Shown here in pieces: positions 28,934-36,499 of a DNA stretch of 64,000 nucleotides. The notes beneath the pieces were generated by a model. The model worked only from the letters and a program-made list of their open reading frames with translations, was not told the origin of the DNA and ran no database searches. Numbering within the stretch: the first letter of the stretch is position 1; each line of letters opens with the position of its first letter. A program made the position numbers and the translations under genes. Origin of the DNA: Aureispira sp963837355 (GTDB lineage Bacteria > Bacteroidota > Bacteroidia > Chitinophagales > Saprospiraceae). The stretch lies in assembly GCA_963837355.1 (NCBI GenBank), contig CAWIMY010000002.1, positions 620,001 to 684,000 on the forward strand, written 5' to 3'.

Positions 28934-29368
28934 ATGCGAAAAATTACTGTTACAGAAGAGTTCAACGAATTCTTATCTAAAACACAAGAGTACAAAAATG
29001 GAGACAAGTACGTAGAAAAAATATTTCGTTCTATCGGAATAGTAGAAAAAGAAAAAAAATCCTTCTATTAAGTTTCTAAAACCTCTCAAAGGAGGTGATT
29101 GGAAAGGATTGTTTGAAATAAGGGCATCTTTGGGACAGGAAATGTTAGGGTTTTCTGTTTGTTTCCAAACGAAAATTATGGAGACGAACTAGTCCTATTG
29201 AATGGATTTCACAAGAAGGATGACAAAACTATTCAAAAACATAAAGCACTAGCTTTGATACTTAGAAATGAATTTCTGAATGGCAAGAATTTTAAAGAAC
29301 AACAAGAAACCTATAATTTGAATGACAAAAGAGCTACAGAAATAAACGACTTAGACAACAAAGATTAA
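28934..29368 (+). pseudogene. HigB/RelE-like toxin gene with two compensating frameshifts
   Basis: The ATG at 28934 opens MRKITVTEEFNEFLSKTQEY and the frame stops after 45 codons. Shifting frame at an A8 run (29052-29059, one A too many) gives NPSIKFLKPLKGGDWKGLFE, then EIRASLGQEMLGFSVCF. A second shift near TTT at 29162-29164 (one T too few) returns to the first frame with PNENYGDELVLLNGFHKKDD and runs to the stop at 29368. Rejoined, this is a 144-residue toxin of the Gp49-like HigB/RelE group, in which LFEIR and LVLLNGFHKK are the family hallmarks. Such toxins cut mRNA on the ribosome. An Xre-type antitoxin gene follows. The two indels cancel, so either they are consensus errors or the locus is decaying. 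The C-terminal tail of about 35 residues beyond the usual fold is Asn/Asp/Lys-rich. Confidence 0.7.
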
Positions 29369-29491
29369 TCGTTTAGAATTAGAAATTAGAAATTAATTAT
29401 GAAAGATAATATTTTAGAAAAAGAAAATTAACCAATTAGGCTAACCAAAGATAATCTTAAAGGTATTACGTCGTTTGACCAATTACTTAAC

Positions 29492-29737
29492 TTGAGATAT
29501 GGACAGGTGGGGACATCGTTGCGAGATGAGTTTGATGCTAAAGTACAAGCAATCATTTGGGCAGAGAAACTTAGAGAGTTACGTAAGGAAATGAGTTTAA
29601 CCCAACAAGCCTTAGCGGAAAAGACGGGATTGAAAAAAACGTTTATTTCCAGAGTTGAAAATGGTAAAGTAGATGTCCAATTATCTACCTTTCTAAAAAT
29701 CTTAAATGGATTAGGCAAAAGTATTCAATTTGCCTAA
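29492..29737 (+). CDS. HigA-like Xre-family antitoxin (start uncertain)
   Basis: At least 81 residues with a helix-turn-helix: LRELRKEMSLTQQALAEKTG, then LKKTFISRVENGKVDVQLST, as in HigA-type antitoxins that pair with Gp49-like toxins. Homology to the family begins further upstream (GITSFDQLLNLRYG, from about 29462). In that frame the only nearby ATG is at 29399 and a TAA follows ten codons later (29429-29431). So either a TTG at 29492 is used or the 5' end carries another base error. It would bind the operator and neutralise the toxin encoded just upstream. Confidence 0.7.
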   Translation: MRYGQVGTSLRDEFDAKVQAIIWAEKLRELRKEMSLTQQALAEKTGLKKTFISRVENGKVDVQLSTFLKILNGLGKSIQFA

Positions 29738-29933
29738 TCCATTTTGTTATTTAGAGAATCTATGGAGTAACTAATAGTTCTAAGAATCAAATGGAGGGCG
29801 CTTGAAAATTATGCGAGCGGTAAAAGTAGTTAAAACGAATCTACATACATTCTTGCTCAGCCCCCTTTAACTCAATTTGTTTCCCCACCTTCTTCTACCG
29901 CACAAACTCCACGAATTTGGTTATCTTTGCCTT

Positions 29934-31022
29934 ATGCAAGCAGACTTTAGCCGAAAAATAATTCACATTGATATGGACGCGTTTTACGCCTCCATTGAGC
30001 AGCGCGACGACCCTTCTTTGCGGGGCAAACCCATTGCCGTTGGCGGTGGCGGCTCGCGCGGTGTCGTGACTACGGCCAGTTATGAGGCGCGTAAATATGG
30101 CGTGCATTCGGCCATGTCGGGCTTTCGGGCGCGGCAACTGTGCCCGCAGTTGATTTTTGTGCCGACGCGCTTTGAGGTGTACCGTGCTGTTTCGCAGCAA
30201 ATGCGCGCTATCTTTGAACGCTTTACAGAGCTGATTGAGCCCTTGTCACTGGATGAAGCTTATTTGGATGTTACGGACAACAAAATGGGGGAGCCGTTGG
30301 CGACGGTGGTGGCACAACAAATTATGGATGCCGTTTATAAAGAAACCCAACTGACTTGCTCGTCAGGGGTCTCTTATTGCAAATTCTTAGCAAAAATCGC
30401 CTCCGACCTCAAAAAGCCCAATGGGATGACGACCATCACCCCAAGAAGGGCCGAAGCGTTTTTGGAACAACTGCCTGTCGAAAAATTTCATGGCGTGGGC
30501 AAAGTCACTGCCGATCGCATGAAAAGCCAAGGCTGGAAAACAGGGGGAGACCTCAAACAATGCAGTCAACTGGAATTGGCGCAGCATTTCGGAAAAGCAG
30601 GGCGCTTTTATTACCACATTGTGCGCGGCATTGACAACCGCCCTGTCAACAACAAGCGCATTCGGAAATCTATTGGCGTGGAACGCACGTTGCGCGACGA
30701 CTTGAGCAGTTATGACCAAATTAGTGCCGTTTTGGAGCCTATTCTAGGGACGTTTTGGGAGCGCTTGGTCAATAATGATAATTTTGGGCGTACCCTCACC
30801 TTAAAATTGAAAACCAGCGATTTCCAAGTGCTAACGCGCAGTGTCTCTAAAGAATACTTCATTTGCCAACAGGCAGAAATAAAAGAACTGGCCTACCAGC
30901 TTTTGGAGGAAAACATGGGCGAATTTGAATCCATTCGGCTCATTGGATTAGCCGCTTCCAACTTGCAAAAACAAGCCTTAGAATCGGGATTAGGGCGGCA
31001 ATTGCGCTTTGATTTTTTGTAG
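29934..31022 (+). CDS. dinB: DNA polymerase IV
   Basis: A 362-residue Y-family translesion polymerase. The ATG at 29934 was chosen (MQADFSRKIIHIDMDAFYAS) because the upstream extension from 29877 has no family match. Active-site motifs are complete: DMDAFYASIEQ near residue 11-20 and LSLDEAYLD around residue 105, holding the catalytic acids. The little-finger domain is seen at the C-terminus (KSIGVERTLRDDLSSYDQIS). No C-terminal clamp-binding motif is obvious beyond GRQLRFDF at the end, a plausible beta-clamp peptide. A TATCTTTG element at 29922-29929 lies so close to the ATG that the transcript would be nearly leaderless. It converges on the subtilase gene with 35 bases between. Confidence 0.95.
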   Translation: MQADFSRKIIHIDMDAFYASIEQRDDPSLRGKPIAVGGGGSRGVVTTASYEARKYGVHSAMSGFRARQLCPQLIFVPTRFEVYRAVSQQMRAIFERFTELIEPLSLDEAYLDVTDNKMGEPLATVVAQQIMDAVYKETQLTCSSGVSYCKFLAKIASDLKKPNGMTTITPRRAEAFLEQLPVEKFHGVGKVTADRMKSQGWKTGGDLKQCSQLELAQHFGKAGRFYYHIVRGIDNRPVNNKRIRKSIGVERTLRDDLSSYDQISAVLEPILGTFWERLVNNDNFGRTLTLKLKTSDFQVLTRSVSKEYFICQQAEIKELAYQLLEENMGEFESIRLIGLAASNLQKQALESGLGRQLRFDFL

Positions 31023-31057
31023 GACGGCACGGGGTGGCGCCGCCCTACTTTATACTT

Positions 31058-33724
31058 TTAGTACTTCACCACGCGCTTCGTAATTTGGCCGTTTTCTGTG
31101 ATCAAATGCAAGAGATAAATGCCTTGTGGAAGCTCTGGTTGCCACAACAATTGCTGATTGCCCGCTCCTAGGTCTTCCCATGTTTTAAACGCTACGGCTT
31201 GACCCGTTACATTGTACAGCGTTCCTTGAACACTATTGGGAACCTTGAGCTGTAGAGAAATTTGAAAGGAATGCCCAAAGGGATTGGGCGCAATCAACAC
31301 TTCTTCTAAATCACTCGGCAAGCGATTGATAGAGGTGGTCGGCTCAATTTCTACGCAATAATCTTCGACCTCGCCGTAGGAGAAATTGCCACATGGAGAC
31401 GGAGCACTGCGCCATCTTGTTGCTACCCGCAAACGGGTGACCCCTAATAAAGCATTGCTAGGAATGTAGAAAGTATCCTGCACGCTAGAGTTGTTGATTA
31501 AAATTTCTCCTTCCCAAAGCTCTTCTCCTGCATCATCAAAATCGCCATCTTGGTTAATGTCCAACCAAACGCGTAAGCCCTGTGGAAACGTGCTGCCTTG
31601 ACGAATGTATAATTGGTGCGTCGTTCCTCGGCGCAAATAGATTTCAACATTACTAAACAGCGCATAACCACCATCATTACCAGAAGGATTGATATAGCCA
31701 TCTATCTGAAAACTATCAATCCAATCATCTGAAGAATTGTTGCCTTGTGACGTACAATAATTCGTAAAGGTACAATTGCTACATCCTAAGGTGGTAAAAG
31801 ACAGCGTTGGCGTGACTGCCGTTGTATCGCCATTGCTGCAAATACCTTGTACATACGCTTCGTAAAGCGAACAACTGTCCAATCCTGTCAACCAAATAGT
31901 CGTATCGGCTGTGGCAATGGTTTGCCAAGTTGGGGCACTGATCCTTCGGTAAGAGAGCAGGTAAGTATTAACGGCCAAGACCTTGCCCCAACTCAAACGA
32001 CTACTGTCTACAGCCAAATCGCGCTCTAGCAAATAAGCAGGGGCTTCACAACAGCCATCTGTTCTAAAGGTAGAAAAACTGGTATCACTTTGTAGAGCAT
32101 TGCAATCGCCCAACAGTTGTATTTCATAATCGGCACAAGCCAGCAAATTGGTCATTAAAACACTGTCTTGCCCATTGGGTAGGCTGGTAAAGCTTGGCCA
32201 AACGCCTCCTTGCGCCCGCACTCGGTATTGTACTTGTGTCGTTGTGGCCGTCGTACGCCAATTGATTTGTATTTGCTGATCGGTGCGTTTGCTGGAGCTA
32301 ATTTGGTAAGGCTCAAAACAAGTATTGCTGGGGCAATCTGCTACACAAAGCAACAAACTGTTGTGCAAGTTAAGGTAGCCACCACTGGTCGTAATATTGG
32401 CTAAACTAGGGACTTGTTTGACCCCATTTAAAATATAGCGGCGCATATCTAGTGCTGCTTGTTCAGGGCGCACCTTTGCATATTGAATAAAATTACTACA
32501 AGCACCCGCATACAGCAAGGCGACGGCACCCGCTACGTGCGGCGAAGCGCCTGAGGTGCCTCCAAAGTTACTGTAGCTACCAACACTGGTGGTATAGGCA
32601 TCGGTTCCAAAGGCTCCCAAATCAATGCTTGTACGGCCATAGCCAGCAGCAGTTTCTTTGGTGCCTCTGCGGTTAATGTTAGTCACTCCCAACATATAAT
32701 CGCTAGTACAAGTAGTGGGCAAATCCCCGCGTATATCGACATCAATATCTATATTAGCTGTTGCAGCCACATTTAAAATGCCGTGCTTGCCTAAGGTATC
32801 GTAAAAAGAACACCACAGAGGGGCATCAGCTGGTTTGCCGTAATCTAATCCCCAAGAAGCATTGGTCACCACGACAAAAGCACCTTCGGCACCATTGGTG
32901 CTATTGTATAAAATACGCTGGGTAAGTGGATAGCCATAAGCAATTAAGACATTGGCTTCGTCCGTATTAAAGTTATTATTGATAATCATCAACTTAACTG
33001 TCCAGTTGACTCCTGCTACGCCCGTGGTATTGTCGCCCTGTGCGCCTATAATTCCCGCTACGGGTGTACCGTGGTTGCCCCCTTGTATATTGTCATTGTT
33101 ACTATTAGAATTCCACCCTCGGTAGTCGTCTACATAGCCATTGTTATCGTCGTCGATGCCGTTGTTGGGAATTTCGGCGTGGTTGACCCAAATGTTGTTA
33201 ATTAAATCAGGGTGGTTGGCATTAATGCCGTCGTCAATGACAGCGACAACAATGGTATCGTTTTGCGCGGTGAGTCCGCCTGTGGTGATGTCCCAAGCCA
33301 AATCAGAGTCCATGTCGGCATTGGCGACACCTCCGTTGAGGCCATTGTTGATGTGCTGCCATTGGTTAACAAATAAGTTGTCATTGGGGATGGTGGCTTG
33401 GGGCTTGCGCAAGGTAAGGCGGTGGTTGTGTTGGGCAACTTGTACGGATTTGGATTGGCGCAAAAAGCGCAAAACATCTGCATCCGCAGCGTTGCCTTGG
33501 TATTTTAGTTGCCAAAGGTCGCGGTCTGGAATCAAGCGTTTGGGGGCTTGCCAACGAAGTCTAGCATCGTAGTGCTGCAATTCGGCAAGTAGGGTTTTGA
33601 TAGAACCCTGAGGGGTCAACTGCAAGAGAAAATCTCTGGGTTCGGCGCTACTTTGTTGTGCCTTTGCCGAAAGGCTACAGCAACATAATAGGAGGACCAA
33701 TAAAGCTTGGGCAATTGTTTGCAT
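31058..33724 (-). CDS. Secreted S8 subtilisin-like protease with GEVEDY and T9SS sorting domains
   Basis: An 888-residue protein from the ATG at 33724, the start of a signal peptide (MQTIAQALLVLLLCCCSLSA). Residues about 40-110 look like a propeptide. The S8 catalytic triad is complete: Asp in VAVIDDGINANHPDL, His in GGNHGTPVAGIIG, and Ser in GGTSGASPHVAGAVAL. After the protease come fibronectin type III-like segments, with repeated WQTIA/VQYRV-type strands and Cys pairs. A GEVEDY domain (FSYGEVEDYCVEI) follows, then a type A T9SS sorting domain (LIAPNPFGHSFQISL ... QGIYLLHLI ... TKRVVKY). It is therefore a cell-surface or released protease that passes T9SS, in line with a predatory or polymer-degrading way of life. 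Confidence 0.93.
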   Translation of the reverse strand: MQTIAQALLVLLLCCCSLSAKAQQSSAEPRDFLLQLTPQGSIKTLLAELQHYDARLRWQAPKRLIPDRDLWQLKYQGNAADADVLRFLRQSKSVQVAQHNHRLTLRKPQATIPNDNLFVNQWQHINNGLNGGVANADMDSDLAWDITTGGLTAQNDTIVVAVIDDGINANHPDLINNIWVNHAEIPNNGIDDDNNGYVDDYRGWNSNSNNDNIQGGNHGTPVAGIIGAQGDNTTGVAGVNWTVKLMIINNNFNTDEANVLIAYGYPLTQRILYNSTNGAEGAFVVVTNASWGLDYGKPADAPLWCSFYDTLGKHGILNVAATANIDIDVDIRGDLPTTCTSDYMLGVTNINRRGTKETAAGYGRTSIDLGAFGTDAYTTSVGSYSNFGGTSGASPHVAGAVALLYAGACSNFIQYAKVRPEQAALDMRRYILNGVKQVPSLANITTSGGYLNLHNSLLLCVADCPSNTCFEPYQISSSKRTDQQIQINWRTTATTTQVQYRVRAQGGVWPSFTSLPNGQDSVLMTNLLACADYEIQLLGDCNALQSDTSFSTFRTDGCCEAPAYLLERDLAVDSSRLSWGKVLAVNTYLLSYRRISAPTWQTIATADTTIWLTGLDSCSLYEAYVQGICSNGDTTAVTPTLSFTTLGCSNCTFTNYCTSQGNNSSDDWIDSFQIDGYINPSGNDGGYALFSNVEIYLRRGTTHQLYIRQGSTFPQGLRVWLDINQDGDFDDAGEELWEGEILINNSSVQDTFYIPSNALLGVTRLRVATRWRSAPSPCGNFSYGEVEDYCVEIEPTTSINRLPSDLEEVLIAPNPFGHSFQISLQLKVPNSVQGTLYNVTGQAVAFKTWEDLGAGNQQLLWQPELPQGIYLLHLITENGQITKRVVKY

Positions 33725-33976
33725 GATAAAACAGTATGAGAAAGCCAGATAAAGTAGCGCATGGTGGGGGATGCTCATCAAGGACTTCACCCACAATTAA
33801 TAAACCAACTTGGGCGGCCCTTTCTATAATACTAACTACTAAAGTTAATAAAACGCTGCAAATTGCCCTAGTGGTTGGGTAAATAAAGAAAGGTGCTAGC
33901 CATATTAAAACTGCTAGCACCTGCTATGTGGTCTATGAATTAGAACACTAGAATAGTATAAGATATCGGATAATTT

Positions 33977-34657
33977 TTACTGTCCCCCCTCTGTTGCGGT
34001 GCCATAAGTAATGTTCAAATCGTCTAGAATAGATTCTAACAATTGGTCATCCTCGGCACTGTAGCCGTCTTTGAGGTTGTAGCCATACCAGCGCCCCAAG
34101 GTCTGCCATTGCATGGCCTTCCAGCGCCCTTCCAATTGGACGACCACCTCATAAAATGGGCGATCCAACTCGCGTTCAATCATTTTAATTAAGATATAGC
34201 CTTGTGATTTGGTTAACTTTTTTAGCTCCTCAGTGTATTGTGGCTTCAACTCCTTCTCCATATCGCGGCTGTACTTCTTTTTCTTATTTTTCTTCATGGC
34301 CTTGGTATCGTCCTCAATTTGGCGATAAAGGCGGATGGCTTCTGCGGCATACGGGTAAACTTTGGCAGCGTATCGTCGCCATTGCTTGTAGCGGCGGCGA
34401 TCTTCGCGGGTAGCAAAATTGCGCTGCTGCGTAATTTGAATGCTTCCCAAATCGGCTACAGGAATGGTATCGCCATCAATGACTAAAATCCGTACGATAT
34501 TGCCATCAATGGTCGTGGTACCATAGACTTCGCCAGGTGCTACGGCAATGGCTTCCTCCAAGTACTTAGGAGCCTCCTCTCGGGGTTGTTGTGCTTGTAT
34601 CTGTTGTGCTATAAAAATGCTAAATGCAAAAAAAAGAATCGTGCTTAATGGTCTCAT
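33977..34657 (-). CDS. DUF4294 domain protein, secreted
   Basis: A 226-residue protein with a signal peptide (MRPLSTILFFAFSIFIAQQI). DUF4294 covers about residues 50-215 and is recognised by the segment RRRYKQWRRYAAKVYPYAAE and by GYILIKMIERELDRPFYEVV. The family is confined largely to Bacteroidota. Its function is unknown. The central region is highly basic (KKNKKKKYSRDMEKELK) and helical. No neighbour gives a clue: the subtilase lies downstream and an unknown helical protein upstream, both on the same strand but with wide gaps. Confidence 0.88.
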   Translation of the reverse strand: MRPLSTILFFAFSIFIAQQIQAQQPREEAPKYLEEAIAVAPGEVYGTTTIDGNIVRILVIDGDTIPVADLGSIQITQQRNFATREDRRRYKQWRRYAAKVYPYAAEAIRLYRQIEDDTKAMKKNKKKKYSRDMEKELKPQYTEELKKLTKSQGYILIKMIERELDRPFYEVVVQLEGRWKAMQWQTLGRWYGYNLKDGYSAEDDQLLESILDDLNITYGTATEGGQ

Positions 34658-34933
34658 TGTCTGTTGTTTTTAGAGCGGCTGTTTCAAGGCAATTCGGGTG
34701 ATCGAACGGCCTTCCAACAAGGCTATGTTTTTATGGTGTTCCTACTACATAATTCAAGAACTGTGCTAGAAAAAAGAGCTAGCGGATTATTTGTAATAAG
34801 CATTTGTTAAGGGCTAGGCATCAATGGGAAACAAGCATTTGTTTTTATAGTTCTGTGACAGGCGAGAGTAAAGGGTGGAAAAAAAATGATGGGGTAGTTT
34901 TTCAAAAAAGAAGAGTAACAGAAAATACCCATC

Positions 34934-36334
34934 TTACTCCAACTGCGCCAACAACCACGCTTTTTCTGTCAAGGGCTGTGTCGTTATAATCAGCTCCCGC
35001 AATTGCTGCTGCCCACTGTCATCAAAGACGGGCGTATTGACCAGCTTGCGCAATAAGCGAACAATGTTTCGGTAATTGTCGCGGTGGTAGCTCAGTATTT
35101 TTTTGCGGTGTAAGAACACATCAAAGCTGTTGAGTAGCGCGTCTAATGCCTCCATCTTTTGTGTAGAATAGTACATTTTTAGCAGCATAACTTTGGCATC
35201 CATATTCATGAAAATATCGTCAAAATCGACTTGCTGGAGCAAACGCATAGCGGGCTCGAACTGTTGCAGGGTGAAGTGCAATTTGGCCGTGTTGTAATCC
35301 ACTTGGGCGGCTAAGTACTGCTTGTCCAGCCACTTTGGGGCTTCTTGGATGAAGTTTTTGGCCCAGTCAAATTCTTCTAGGCGCAAGGCCAACGCGATAA
35401 TATTCTTAAAGGTGTGCCGACTCAAAAAGGCATCTGGTTGCACTAAAATATGCTCTTCTAACCCAAACAAATAGAGCTCAAAGGTTTCTCGCAAATAGTA
35501 ATCGGTCGCGTCAGAATTGAGGCGCTTAATGCAGTGGTTGATGGCAAACAACAACACTTCTCTTGGGTCTTGCAAAATGGTTTTGATAGGCTGCTCTAAG
35601 AGTATTTTTTTGAGCGTTTGGAAATGGCTCGTGTCGCTTTCTTGCTGTAAGGCCAAAAACGCATGGTAGTAAATCAGGACAGCCAAGGGCATTTCCTCGC
35701 TTTCTATTTGGGTGAGAATGCTTTGGAGCAAGGGGATTTTATAGGTGGCTTGCCGCAAATTCTGGTGCGTGAGACTGACACAGGCATATTTTAAGGTAGC
35801 AATGGTATAAAAGTAGTGGAGGTCTTGGGTCAGCTGCTGCAAATTGTTGCTCTCCAGGCGCTTCTCCTGTCCATCCCATTCAAATTTTTCTACCGCCAAC
35901 AAGTGTTTTTGGAGATAATACTGCTCGTCTCGGTAGGGAAGCGCTTCAAGGTCTTCTTGGACATTTCTGAAGAGTGCTTGTGCAAAAACACCCAAATCCT
36001 GCGCTCGGTAGAACGCTATTTTCTTAATTTGTTGATCAATCGAATCATTTTTTTTCTCAAAATAGGGGACATTTTTTTCTAAAAAATCCAATGCTTTGGA
36101 CGTGAGTCGCCGCAATCTGGCATCGTCGTACGGCTGTGCTGGATAGCAGTGGGCAAATACTTTTTGCTTGTGGGTATTTTGTGCTGAAAGGTATTTTTTA
36201 TTGAGAAAATAGCTCCAAAAAGCGCTTATAGTAGTATTTGGACAAATAGAGGGCGCTTGAATAAGCTGTGATAATTGCTTTTTGGAAGCGGTGTCTAGTA
36301 CTTGGAAAAGTTGTAGCGCTTTGCTGTGGAGCAT
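34934..36334 (-). CDS. Uncharacterised helical-repeat protein
   Basis: A protein of 466 residues from the ATG at 36334 (MLHSKALQLFQVLDTASKKQ), preferred over one 30 bases upstream. I recognise no named domain. The sequence is almost wholly alpha-helical with many Leu, Gln and Tyr, and its second half has loosely repeated helix pairs (ALALRLEEFDWAKNFIQEAP; YNTAKLHFTLQQFEPAMRLL), like degenerate TPRs. No signal peptide or membrane segment, so it is likely cytoplasmic. Proteins of this length and style recur in Saprospirales genomes, by my recollection, without an assigned role. It is divergent from the T9SS protein gene at 36500. Confidence 0.7.
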   Translation of the reverse strand: MLHSKALQLFQVLDTASKKQLSQLIQAPSICPNTTISAFWSYFLNKKYLSAQNTHKQKVFAHCYPAQPYDDARLRRLTSKALDFLEKNVPYFEKKNDSIDQQIKKIAFYRAQDLGVFAQALFRNVQEDLEALPYRDEQYYLQKHLLAVEKFEWDGQEKRLESNNLQQLTQDLHYFYTIATLKYACVSLTHQNLRQATYKIPLLQSILTQIESEEMPLAVLIYYHAFLALQQESDTSHFQTLKKILLEQPIKTILQDPREVLLFAINHCIKRLNSDATDYYLRETFELYLFGLEEHILVQPDAFLSRHTFKNIIALALRLEEFDWAKNFIQEAPKWLDKQYLAAQVDYNTAKLHFTLQQFEPAMRLLQQVDFDDIFMNMDAKVMLLKMYYSTQKMEALDALLNSFDVFLHRKKILSYHRDNYRNIVRLLRKLVNTPVFDDSGQQQLRELIITTQPLTEKAWLLAQLE

Positions 36335-36499
36335 AGGAGGTTGTTTTCTATAAAATAAGGACAATTTACTTTATTTGTTATTGTAATCCTAGGGTTTGTT
36401 GTTCATTTTTGTAGTGTTGATCCTCAGCAAGACAGAGGTAACTACACAAAACCCTTCCCTTAGGGTACACTACTACAAACCACTAAACATACTTTTATT

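Noticed and set aside
31021..31047. GC-rich imperfect hairpin between dinB and the subtilase gene
   Set aside because: It has mismatches and no T run on either side, so a terminator call is not supported.
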